In this document: piece by piece, positions 11,679 through 24,300 of the stretch
How positions within the stretch are numbered: the first letter of the stretch is position 1
Layout of the letters: each line of letters begins with the position of its first letter
Source: Dioscorea cayenensis subsp. rotundata
Lineage: Eukaryota > Streptophyta > Magnoliopsida > Dioscoreales > Dioscoreaceae
Length of the DNA: 64,000 bases
Reading direction: 5' to 3'
Assembly (NCBI RefSeq): GCF_009730915.1
Contig: NC_052489.1
Span: 3,809,622 to 3,873,621, forward strand
Notes under the pieces: generated by a model
Told to the model about the DNA's origin: nothing
The model's database searches: none
What the model saw: the letters and a program-made list of their open reading frames with translations, nothing else
Program-made: the position numbers and the translations under genes

Positions 11679-13262
11679 GTTCGCCCGAGATGCAGCAACA
11701 GCAGCGCACGGCCGGCGCACTCGGCAGCAAGACAGCGCGCGCGTGCGACGGATGTATGCGGCGCAGAGCGCGCTGGTACTGCGCGGCAGACGACGCGTTC
11801 CTTTGTCAAGCTTGTGACTCCTCCGTGCACTCCGCCAACCCACTCGCCCGGCGCCACCAGCGAGTCCGGCTCAAGACCTCGGCCCCGTCCGTTCTCAAGC
11901 TCGACGATGGCCCTTCCTGGCACCAGGCCATCACGCGCAAGGCTCGGACACCACGGCCGAAGCCTGGAGTCATAACCAGCGTCAAGTCGGAGCCTGTTGT
12001 ACCTGACCTTGAAGCTGTGTCGGCCGATGAGAACAACGTTGGTGAAGAGGACCAGTTGGTTTACCACCGCGTGCCGGAGTTTGACCCTTTGCTTGCTGAG
12101 TTTCGCTCGCCGGATCCGGTAATTGGTGGGTTGGATGATGTGCATGGTTTTGGTTCAAAGACGGAGGAAAGAGAGTTGCCGGAAAGTGGAAGCTTGGCCG
12201 GGTTTCTTCCGGCGGATGATGACGTGGATTTGGCTGAGTTTGCTGCTGATATGGAAACGTTGCTGGGAAGAGGACTTGAAGAGGATGCGTTTTGCATGGA
12301 GAGTTTGGGAATTGGTTTTTCCGGCGAGGAAGACAAGACGATGACGATGATGATGAAGATGGAGATGAAAGAGGAGATGAATGAAGAAGAAGATGATGAT
12401 GAAAGAATGGATCTTGATGGAAGAGAGATGGTGTTGGAGTTGAATTTTGATTCCGGATCGACGGCGCCGGAAGAGGTGGAGGTGGAGGTGGAGGAGAAGA
12501 TCGTCGATGATAAAAGAATGAAATTGAGGTTGAATTATGAAGCTGTTATCGACGCTTGGTCTTCGTCTTGCCAGGGTTCGTCGCCGTGGACCGATGGTGA
12601 TCGGCCTAAGCTCAACCCTGACGAGTGCTTACCTGAGTTCAAGGTAATACACAAATTGTTAGATGCAAACCAAACATATTATTAGAAAGTAGTAATACAC
12701 TACTACGGTGTCATAGATCTTAGATTCTAGTATAAAATAATTAGAGAAAAACAAACTATTATTAGATGCAAATTAACCATATATAGACACATAAACTACA
12801 TGCATATTATTTGTGTTTGATTTATTGTTTATTAGTGTTGATTTAGAAAATAATGAGAAAACTGTTAGAAACTCAAGTGTTGATCTAATTAACATGCTCA
12901 TAAGATAATTGAATATTTTGTTTTTGGGCTTGATAAGAGTTAGATGCAATCCAAACATATATTATATGAACTACTAGATTTATGATTTATATATGTATGT
13001 ATGTATGTAGGGAGGGATGTGGCCGGTGAGCGGACAAGTGACCGGACCGATAAGCGGAGGAGGAGGAGGAGGTGATGGAGGGAGGGAGGCAAGAGTAACA
13101 AGATATAGGGAGAAGAGGAGGACAAGATTGTTCGCGAAGAAAATACGGTATGAAGTTCGAAAGCTCAATGCAGAGAAGAGGCCGAGGATGAAGGGTCGGT
13201 TCGTTAAGAGATCATCGTTTCCTGTCGTCGGAGCAGGTGTAGGACCGAGCTTCGGCTTTTGA
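11675..13262 (+). CDS. CONSTANS-like B-box/CCT protein (single B-box class)
   Basis: Exon 1 is 11675-12643 and exon 2 is 13011-13262 (phase 0 intron), giving 406 residues. One B-box zinc-binding domain lies at about residues 24-66, with C24-x2-C27, C36, C44-x2-C47, H52 and H61. There is a long acidic middle region and a C-terminal CCT domain at about 348-391 ([20 protein letters not shown], then [18 protein letters not shown]). One B-box plus CCT matches the COL6/COL16 (BBX14-17) class of nuclear light and photoperiod regulators; CCT domains contact NF-Y subunits and DNA. Residues about 226-250 are an unusual Met/Lys/Glu/Asp run encoded by GAT/GAA/ATG-rich DNA, probably length-variable. Exon 1 is much richer in G and C than its surroundings. 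The start is preceded by a tiny uORF. Confidence 0.92.
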
Positions 13263-14323
13263 TGGATTTGGATAATAGTAATGATAATGACGATAAATCG
13301 GATTAAATGGATCAAGCTAGCTTCACCATTGATATGTAAAGCTCTAGTGCTAGTATTTGATCCTTGTTTTAGTTAATAATTAGCTTTGTTTGATAAATGT
13401 AATCATGTAGCTTGAGTCTTGGTTTTTGTTGGTGGATTTCCATCCCTTTTTGGTCTTGAAGATGAAGATCAGTGAAGATGAGAGGATTGGTTTAGATTCA
13501 TCCTGCTCCTTTGTTTGATAGATGGAGATCCACCAGTTGGCAATAACATAGCTAGTTAGTTGTAGATATATATATATATATATATAATGTATATGTTATG
13601 ATGTGTATAGAAATTCTGATTAATTATTTATAAACTTTTTATTGTGTCTAGTTTTCTTGGTGTTTTTAAAGTGAATGATCATATGTTGCTTTTCTAATTT
13701 TTTGTGGTCTTTCTTTGCATGGTTTGCATGCACTACATTAAATAGCTCTACTCTTCCAAGCACTACTATTATGTGGCTGTGTACATATTGTGATGAAGAG
13801 TGAACTTGAATAAGATTTTAGAGTACATGTTAGATTAATTCTGTTCCCTTATTCTTTTGCACTTACTCATTGTGCTGTGTTTATAAAAAAAAAACATTGG
13901 AACTATAATGAGAACTACTTGTATTTTTGAAACTCGATCTAAGAAGAGATTTATTTGAGCTCATGAAAATTAGATTCTTTAAAACAAGCACTCAAAATTC
14001 TCCGAATCTTGATTAATTTCATTGCAAACAAAGACTGAAACTCACAACTTGGTTCGACTCATTTACACTGCTGCAAACTATTAATTCATCCCATTTCTGG
14101 AGAAGATAAAGCCTATGTTTAAGTGTAGACGAATTAAAGTTCATATCATATGTGATGTTTGTGTTCAAATTTGATACATTGATAACCATTTTACAATAAT
14201 TGAAGAGAATGGATGAAAGGCAACATATCCCATGCTACTTGCTTAGCTTGAATTATGAGAAGCGACAAACTCGACAATCTACAAAAAAATAAAGTTGCAG
14301 AAAAAAAAAATTAAATAACATGT
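13263..14323. other. Convergent intergenic spacer
   Basis: Space between the ends of the CONSTANS-like gene (+) and the L15 gene (-), so it should contain both 3' untranslated regions. A (TA)n microsatellite is at about 13567-13586. No further gene or mobile element is recognisable. Confidence 0.5.
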
Positions 14324-17300
14324 TCACTCAGAAACCGCGTTTTCCTTTTTCTTGGCAAAGTACTCCTCCGCGCGGATGAGGTTCTTTGCGACAGATGGTT
14401 TTACCCACTTCCTTCGGCCTGGAAGCACCGTTAATGTGCAACCGGAAGACTCAAGCTTTGCTTTTGCTGCTGCTGAAAAGGCTCGAGCCTTTATGTTCAA
14501 CTTGACACTCAGATCACCGTCTCCCAATATCTACAACAAAATAAGGAAGTTGGAAACATCGGTCTCTGCTAAGATAATGAACATAAATACTTGTCTGATC
14601 GATACTACAACTGTTTGATCTGCTTATTTTGTGAACAACAGAAATGATAGTAAGGGAAACATAAGCAAATATGATGTGAGAAAGGAAAGGCTAATAGCTA
14701 AAAGTCAGATATGTTCATAGTGCCTCTTCCTTGAGCTATTAGGTTTAGTGTTTGGCATACACTGAAAAGAGTTTAGTATACTTGTAATTTGACCATGCTT
14801 CTTCTTTCAAACAATAGGATTGATTCAGGTTTCCGCCTGCTAAAACTGATTTTGTGATTTTCACCTCGAGTAAATTTGATCAACTACATTTATCAATCCT
14901 CTCAATGGAGGGTTTACTGAAAGCTACTTTCCTTGTGCTTGCTCAGAGTTCATAGACAATGCTACACACCAGCCAGATCTGTACCAGCCATAATGTAACA
15001 TTACCTCAACAAATAACAATTGATCAAAATTTCTTGATAAACACTGGAGGAGAACATCAAGTGAATATCTAGCATTTCAAAGGAAAGCATTTAATTGTAA
15101 AAATGACACTATTACCTTTAAAGGTAGACTTCTTTCTCTCCCAGATGGATTTATTAAGCCCCTCTCCTTCAAGCTTTCTAATGACACTTCATCACCATCT
15201 TTAAACCCGGCAGTTTCAAGGTCTTTTATGTTAAAAGGAACATATTTTGGCAACCCTGCATGCATTCCTGATAAAAAGGAACCAAAGAAATTAATATTGA
15301 AAAGACTGTCAAGCAATATGACTAAAAGACACCTTCAAATAAATATTAAACGAAAAAAAATCAACGTAACCCTACTCTAATCATTAACCATGTAGACAGA
15401 CATCGAGCTATTATATAACCTTTCCATATGGCAAAATATATCTACCAAGCCCAAGCATGAAACGTTCATGAATATTCATGATTCACAAATACAATTAGCT
15501 GCCAGATAGCTCAAAGGAATGATAAAACAGACAAAAAAAAATGTTAAATGTGAGAACCATTATGCCATCATTGAAAAGCTAAATGATTATATCAAATATC
15601 ACTTGGTTGATTAGCATTAAGAGTAGTTGTACGTCTTTCCAAGTAAATTATGGACAGATAAAGGACTGGCATCAAGAATCAACAAGAGACCATGATATAC
15701 TAATGAGAAAGAAGAAGAATAATGGAAAGTGCACATAAATAGTTATGGAACTGACTTGTGTAAGAGAGGAAAAACAAATGCAAACAGTTCTGGATGTGTG
15801 AGGAAAAAATAAATACATCCAAAATAAAGGATATACCACTAGATAAATGGTTGCACAAGAGCGAGGAAAAATTCTCGTTTTTGCAAACAGTGATAGTATC
15901 CTTGGAAGAAATGTGAAAGATAAAGTGCAGCTTGCCCATTATATATAAATATATATATTGTTGGTCGAATTCCTTAAAATGGGTTACAAGGGCCGCATGA
16001 CAAAAGAAAAAAAACAAAATTCAAAGAAATCAGCCTTCATGGGTTAAAATGGTAAACTACTGTATGTGTGAGAAATCTAGTAAATATGGAAAAGATAAGG
16101 ATCAATTTGATACTATTTAAAAAAAATGAAAAGAAATATATGAAATTCACAGATAAACACTAAATAAATCAATGCAGAAAAAAATATAGATCAGTTCAAA
16201 ATGTAATAGGAATTGAATGATGATGGCAATAAAGATGCTACATAAGGCATCATTGCAGGCGGGTTTAGGAAAAATATGGCCTTCAAGAAATCCCCTACCC
16301 AAACAAGAGGAATAACAGGTGACAGAAAAGCAACAGTCAACCAAGCATGATCAATAAATGACTTGAAACTCCGTTAATGAAAGCAGAAGGAAAGCAGTCC
16401 ACCAAAAATCTATATTCCTGCCATGCAGGGTTGGCAGCATGTCCGAAGACAATGTTGGTTATGATTCTCCAATAATGTAATAGATTGGTGTCTTAAAGTA
16501 AAATGTTAAAAAAAATCAAGCCACTTTTAGGTTTTATCAAGCAAGGAAAGCAAGTCCTTTGATGATAATAAGGTATTCACCTCCAGCATTACAAAACATG
16601 TGCCACTAGTAGTTTATTCTCCACCTACTAAACTAATGAGGAACAACCATCAGAAATGTTTGCTGAAAGTGGCTTCATCCATAACAATCAAGGGACTTCT
16701 TGTCTCCATCATGAGTTCTAAAGTCATCCTAATAAATCAAGCGCTTTATGTCTCTATGGTTCTAATCAATTTGAGTTTTATCAGCAGTCTACATAATATA
16801 GAAATTTATTTTTTTTTAGCAAATAATACAAACAAACATCATCCCAATATCACAAGAATGCAGTAAAACAGCTCAAAAACCTCACATTCAATAGTATCTA
16901 TCTATTTCACATAATAGAAATTCTCTCAAAAAATAAGTTTTCGAAATAAAATCAAAATTTGAACCAATAATGGAGACGCAGCATTCATACCTCCAGCAAT
17001 ACCGCGGAGCTTAGGGAGGCGGCGATAAAGCGGCATCTGCCCACCTTCAAAACCCTTACGAACACCAGGACCGGACCTCGACTTCTGGCCACGCATCCCG
17101 AATCCGCAGCTGTTCCCCTGCCCGGCAGCGATACCCCGCCCCTTCCGCTTGTTCCTCTTCCTAGATCCCGGCTGAGGGCCAAGATTATCAAGACGGAACC
17201 TCGCCGGAGGAAGAACAACGGGAGAAGAAACAGAAGCGGCGGCAGCGCGGAGGGTGAAGGGCCGGCGAGAGGATTGAAGGTTTTGAAGGGGGAAGCGATT

Positions 17301-17396
17301 GAAGGTAGTGAGGAGAGGGGCTATGGTGCCCTTGAAGGGAGTGAGAAGGGGATGAGAGGAAGGGGATGGGGCAGAGAGAGAACGGAGGGACGCCAT
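14324..17396 (-). CDS. RPL15: Plastid 50S ribosomal protein L15 (uL15c)
   Basis: Minus-strand exons 17396-16991, 15267-15116 and 14530-14324 total 765 nt and 254 residues. The Ser/Ala/Pro/Leu-rich N-terminus (about 1-65) is a typical chloroplast transit peptide. The mature part starts near [15 protein letters not shown] and shows the L15 signatures [32 protein letters not shown] and [12 protein letters not shown] in exon 1, [14 protein letters not shown] in exon 2, and [20 protein letters not shown] followed by RRKWVKPS in exon 3. The protein is a structural component of the large chloroplast ribosomal subunit; transit peptide aside, the length fits the bacterial protein plus a plant C-terminal extension. 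The start is the first ATG of the exon with the transit peptide in frame. Intron 1 (about 1.7 kb) shows no obvious coding content. Confidence 0.94.
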
Positions 17397-18383
17397 TGAT
17401 GGGGCTCTCTCGAGAAGTGAGTTTAGTCAGTGGATAGAGCACGGATAAAGAAAAGGAAGTGAAGATTGTCCAAAATTGCTTTCCAGTCCCTCAATTTCTG
17501 AAAATTACGCACGTGCCTTGTACTTATTTTAACAATGGACCTTTTGAAGTTTGTAAAAAACATGAAAACGGGAGAGCTCACTCATTTTTTTTTTTTTAAA
17601 TTATATTTTCACCCAATTTGCGCATTCGGATAAATAATGACAATATTAAAAACCTGAAGAGGCTATTATAATTTAATAATAATAATTTAATATCTTCATA
17701 AAATTCATATTTGTTGCACCAGCACTATATCTCAAAATTCAGTGAAAATACTTCAATTTATTTATTTATTTTTGAGGAAATACTTCTCTTTATTACCTTG
17801 GTGGTTTTTTTTTTAGAAATATGTATAAACACACACGCATTTTATTAGACAAAGTTATCCTCATGGGGAACCCAAAACAAAGACATAATTAACTATGGAA
17901 AAATTAAAAATTAAAAAAATAAAATAAAAGCGCATAAAACTACTAATAAGAAAAATAATACACAGGCAAGAGAAATATAAAAAAAAAAAAATCAAATATA
18001 TGCATGAATAAAAGAATAGAGCAAAGTTTTCACCATCATCCATAATACAGATAATCCATTCCATTATTAGTGATTCCAGATTGCTGTGGGAAGAAAACCA
18101 TGCAGTCCATGAGAGTTTCTACTTACACAAACATTTTTCATGATCAGCTTCTTTTGCTTGTAATATATCATTTTACATGAATACCAAACATCAACAAGAA
18201 AACCAGACTTTCTCATCACAAAAAATCAGAGAACTCTCAGCCTTATGTACACATGACATTGTTTATAGTCTTCATTAACATATCATCTCATACAGCATCC
18301 AGTTACCAGTATATATGTATATGACCCCAAACAGCTGTTCCAGAACTTACCAGGTTTACTAGTGTCAATGAGGAAGTGTGTGG
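17397..18383. other. Intergenic: L15 promoter side and CASP 3' side
   Basis: About 1 kb between the L15 start (transcribed leftwards) and the CASP stop codon. The first 60-70 bases are probably L15 leader. Poly-A/T tracts follow near 17586-17600 and 17803-17813. CASP's 3' untranslated region probably occupies part of 18100-18383. No gene is seen. Confidence 0.45.
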
Positions 18384-21300
18384 TTACTGGCGTCGACAAA
18401 GGATTTCCTCATGTCCATGCGTTGTACTGCAGGTAATGTGATGTAGCTGAATTACATAGAGATCGTATTGATAAAATTAGTAAAAAGAAATGTTCAGTTG
18501 GTCAATGGATCACCTGAGATAGCTCAATGCTGACATTCTGTAGAGACATGTGAAAACCAAGAGGTGTAATCCAATGGAGTAGAAGAATATAAATGTTCGA
18601 GCGTACCTGTGCGTGAGAGCAATCAGTGAGTGGGATAACAGAAGTAAAATTAAGAATCAGAGTAATGTCACATTTGTAAAGCATGACAAAGAAAAAAGGA
18701 AATGAGTTTGATATCGATTTATGCTTCAATATCATTTCTTCAAGCACCAAAGAGAAACGGAGGAGAAACAAGATGTAATGCTTTAATAGATAGATAGATA
18801 GATAGATAGATATTGTGACATTTTGTCTCTTTCAACATGCAACATGACGGAAACTTTGGAAAGGAAATAATCATACTCGAAGAAATCATGGATTGAGTTA
18901 AAGGGTCTGAACTTTTATTGGTTTACATTTCTGTGTATTCATTAGTGAAACCATCCTAGAAGCTCAACAAAATATTGCTAAAACAGTAAGCTGCCGATTA
19001 CTATATCCTAATAATTGTGGACCCATATTTTTGTGTTTCGCCCAGTGGTTTGGGGTTCAAATTAAGCTCTTCAGGGACTTTTAGTGATTTAATTGTTGTT
19101 TGGCTTCTCCAACAGAAAAGCTGTTTTAATCAACAACAGTCACAAACAACAAAGCTGTTCTGCAGAAGCTATATTACAGGAAACTACGTGAGAAATTCTT
19201 TTAGACAAAATAATGCAAGTCAATAGGGGCTTACCAGCATGTTAAAAGTTCTCAATTATAAAAGGAATAATATAATATCAAATTTCTTAATTTATCAAGT
19301 CGGTATCTGATAGTCCACTAATTGCTGTTTTCACAACTTCAATTATTGATGGGAATAAACTCTGTTAGACAGGGAATTTGGGATATATTAACTGAAAATC
19401 ACAAATGCGCTTAAAAGAAAAATAAATAATCAGAGCTAAATGAAAATTAGAATGATCAAACATGAGATGAGAACCAATAGTATTAGTTATTGCTTTTGAA
19501 AGACAGATTTGTAAGAGCGTACTTGTTGCCAAGAAGGAATCGACCACTGGTAAGTGTGATTTTATCTCTAAAACCAAGTTCCTTATACCTTTGATCTCTT
19601 TCCTGATACAATTTGTACATAAGATTGACATATTAGAAACTTAACAAGTAACAGAGCTTATCACACAAGGAAGCACAACAAAATATCGCACAAAAAATGA
19701 AGAGACAACATGACTGCAACTAGCCACTACTTGAACATGCTGCTACAACGACAGCATCAAATGCAGAAAGCACGAGAAATTAATTAAAAAAAAAATCCAG
19801 CAAAACTTTACAAACTTTTCTTACCCCACTGGTTCTCAGGGGTAAACATCACAAATCAAGTTAAAAAAGCATAAAAAATAAAAAGAAAAATAAAAAGAAG
19901 AACACAACAACAACAACAACAACATGTAGCATACATAACTAAAGGAAGGAAGAGTTCAGTACCCTCTTTGAGAAAGCAGCAAAAGGATTTATATCATCCT
20001 CATATATCTTCTTGTACTTGGATTCAACATCTGAACTGAAACCACTCTCAATATCTTCTGCATACTGAATATATATATATGATGCAAATATTTATATAAG
20101 ACCAAATGATCTTGAAATAAGGTAAAAAAAGGCACAAGCAGTAGTCATTAAAGGAAATCAACAAGAAAATGATAAAACTAACCCTTTTTGGTCCTCTAGA
20201 AACAATCTTCTCATGATTGTAGTCTTGTACATAACGAATCTTCCCATAAAGCTTTACATTATCTGCTTTTGTTTTTTCAAGCTCCTCAGTTAACAACCCT
20301 ACTTTCTCCTTCAATTGTCTTACTTCCTAGTATAGTTTAGAATAGTAACAATTAACAATAACAAATCAGAACCGTGTGCAGAGGCAAAACAGAGAATGGT
20401 TTTCCAAGTAGTCTTAAAAGTCATACCTCTTCTGTTTCTCGCAACCGATTTCTGAATCGATCACGCTGACTGCATATTACCTTAAGCATAGAACTCTGGT
20501 CTTGATCAGATGATGCCTGTCTCTGCTCTGAACCCTGATCGTATAAGAAGAAATCAAGAGGAAAGAATAAATTCTGGTAGCTTAAACACTTGAATTTATT
20601 TGCTCATTGTGCAGTTAGAGGAGGAAATGCACAAGAAGATGTGAACCTTATAATAAGTTGCAAGGGAAATTGGAGAATAGAAAAATGTGTAGTCATTAAA
20701 CTATGCCCACAACAGCAGTCTTCAGATCTAAACCAAGCCAAAGTTTAAAATCTTTTACAAACAAAACTTTCAGTTTATCTGAGACTAAACATGATATTAA
20801 CAAATCAGTCATATATTCAAATTGATTTAAAATCACTATTTAGCTTCCTTAAAATGATATGGAGCTAAAGTCACATAATAGTTCTGGTATACATGGACGT
20901 GAAAATAAATTTCTGTCACAAGAAATATAGCAGTGCTCAGCAGTTTCCTTAACTATATTTGACACAAAATCTCAATGCACTCTCCTGGTGTTTATGTCTG
21001 CAAATGTTTTGTCTCTTAGAGGTGAAGATCACTGTATTTGGACATCTACATTGCATTCCCAATCCGACCACTGATCTTGATCCCTTTGTCTAATATAACT
21101 ATAATTCACAAAAAATCATAATATTGACACAAATGGATTCAAACTATTTTACAACTGAGCACTTGCAGCACAACTCTAAACTTATTCATGCCAAGGAAAC
21201 AAGAGGTTTGACTTTGACATCTCCATAAAGGATAAACCAGCCTATTTAATGAACATGAAAGATGGCCAAAGATCAAGACTAGAACAGATGAGAAGAAGAA

Positions 21301-24300
21301 TAACACTGTCCCCATGGTGCTCAGGAACGATTAAGTTTACCTGACTAAAACAAAATTATATAATAAATATTTCAAAATCACTTTTCAAAAGCAAAGGACA
21401 AAAATAGCAGTAGACTTTTATAATAACTGCATCAGGGAAGCCATGACACACAGATGAAAAGCAATTAATAGAAAGTATCAAATGAAAATTACCCCAGGCA
21501 CTTCAGCTGCACCAATATCCTGAAGATCCCAATCCGTCAAAACTGAACCCTTGCGTTCATTCGAGCTGTAACCCTATGTCAAAGACAACAACATCAGGAG
21601 CAAAAAAACTTTGATACAATCTTAGAATTCTAAGATGTTGATGACAGCAACAAATGGTTCGATAGAACAAATTAAGCTGTAGATTTGTTGAGAGTATGTC
21701 ATAAAACAGATTGTGTAAGAAGCAAAACACGAACTGAGGTTAGCAGTTCATAGGAATGAACTAATCACTATGGCTGTTATACACTAAGAGCTTTTGTCAT
21801 TGTACAAAACTAAACCTTTAATATATCATCCTCAAGCTTTACAATCAATCCTTGTTGTTCATTAACTTTGGCAGTTAGCTCCGCAATCTGGGCTTCAGCT
21901 GCTTCAAGCATGCTTGATTTTTCTGAAAGTTTAACCTTGAGGAAAAAAAAAGTGTTGATAAGAGAAGCAGCTAACAATCTAAAAATCAATGAGAAAAAAT
22001 GTTGTAAGAACTGTTTGCAAATAATTGCAAATATCGCGTATAAATGACTCTTGTTATTAGGCAAAGAAACAAATAGTGGATTCATATGCCAAAGCCAGGT
22101 CAGACCTTCAATTGTGTCAATTCATGTTCCATTTTCCGATTTTTGTCTAATAAGAGGGACTCCAGCTTGCTCATTTCCTCTTCATTTGTAGCCAGTTCCC
22201 AGTCTTCAGCCTCAATTGAATTATATCCAACAGCCTATAGAAAGAAGAGTGAACAGTTTCTCCCATACTTTAGCAAGCAGAAGGATATACAACTCTTTGA
22301 GAAAGAATTCAGGAGGAAATGGTACTCAAGTTTTTTTGTTCAATAGCATCAAATGTAAAGAAGGTATTTTTGTCAAGCAATGTAAATCACATGAAACAGT
22401 CTGTCTTGGATGACCAAAGTAAATGAAGAATTGGACAAAGGTAATTAACAATAATTCATTGGGTGGATTTAGTAAATAGTAAATAGTGCATAACCCAATA
22501 AACCACAGATTCAACACAAAACGATAGACAGTATTGATGAGAATGGACCAGAGTCATAAATTTGAAACCATCACATATTATTGATACACATAAATCCCTG
22601 TAGCGGACTGCTAGTTTAGTATGAAGTGCAATTTAAAAATATATTCCATGTACCATGTTCTCAAATTATGATAACTTTAATTTTACCAAGTCTGTATGGT
22701 AGTGGTAGTAGTAGTAGTGCTGAGCTTAAAGCTTGGTTAAATGTTTCATCCATGATTGAAAGATAAGTAAAAGAACCTGCAAAATTTTGACTTTTTTACG
22801 AAGATCCTCAACAAGTTTTGCAGTCGGTCTATCTTGAAGTTCCTTTTTGATTGTCATTATAGCAGCATCCTGTCATCCAAGAAATGAAGTGAAGATTTAG
22901 CGGCAACCAATTGGGCTAATGTTCTATCAACAATATAATAAAAGGCTCATGCATTTGATGAGCCCAAGAATTGAAAGCCTACTCAATATTAAGTTGTGCA
23001 TAAATTTCATCCCCTTTGACACATGAATCAACCATAACCTCTGAAGAAATAGTAAATGTATCCAATTGTTGAAAAAATCTAGAAACATCAGGGGAGAGGA
23101 AAAAATAAATAAATAAAGCAAACGGATTCCACGACCATTCCAAAAGTTTGATTGCATAAGCAACAGGCATCAAGTTGTAAACATAGATAGTGTCACCAGG
23201 AGAAAACCTTCTCATTTAGCAACGCATTTAGTTTCTTGATTTCATTCATGTGCTGCTCTCTTTCATTAGACAAAGTGGTCTCCACATTACGAAGTTCTGT
23301 GTTCAACTCAGATATTAACTTCTCCTTTGCATTTAAAGAATTTTCAAGCATATCACTTGACTCCTGATAGTCACTGCAAAAAATAATTCAACATTATTGT
23401 CTCAGAAACAGCAAAAGATTCACGAATCCAAAGTCAAGCATCATAATATATTATCAAGGATAAAGATTTCAGAGAAGGGAAACTGATTAGACCTAACACC
23501 AAGCCGGATTTAGATAATTCAATAAAATGTCAAAAGCCAATGGAAAATCAATCCCCATTCTCAAAAACTTCATATCACAAAATGTCTTACAAGCACTGCT
23601 ACAGGTTCATGACAGCCCAAGGTTTCCATGGTAATTGGTGTAGGGCTAATAGTAAGCACCTTGCATCAAATCACAACTCCATATTTATGTCTTGCCTCAT
23701 ATCTCATGCCATGGCAGATAATGTCCCGCTTTTGCTTTAGACCAACAGCCATAAAAAATCATCATTTTAAACTTATGGCTTTTGTTAATCTGAAACATCA
23801 TTAGGCCCACATTAACCATCATTGTCAAATCATTAACACGCATCAGAAATGCTTGAGCAATAGCCCAAAAGTTCAAATCCAACTGTAACTGAATGAGGCC
23901 ACCATCTAGATGAAGCTCTCTCCATACACTATCAATGCTGAAAAACAAGTGCTCAATGAATAACTAGGCCAAAATTAATGTTGCCTTAGGTAAATTATAT
24001 TGAAAGGACTGGTTTCATTGCATTCTTTCATATATATGGAGGAGAATATATAAAACAACTGATGGTGCAAAGCAAAAAATCGGCATGGAGGTAGAAGTTT
24101 AGCTCATAAAAATGAATGCGACTGATTCAGGTTAAGTATTGACTTCCATGACAAACTTCAAACAGAATGCAAACAACAAAGGTTAAAAATAGTTCAAACT
24201 TACCCAGATAACACAAAAAAGAAACTAAACTGAAGATAATGAAATCACCAATAACACACGTTCAATTTGATGCCAAGAAAGATCACACATACAAATCTAA

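Noticed and set aside
11573..12336. Antisense frames over the CONSTANS-like exon
   Set aside because: Shadow frames of a G+C-rich coding exon; the plus-strand frame carries the B-box.
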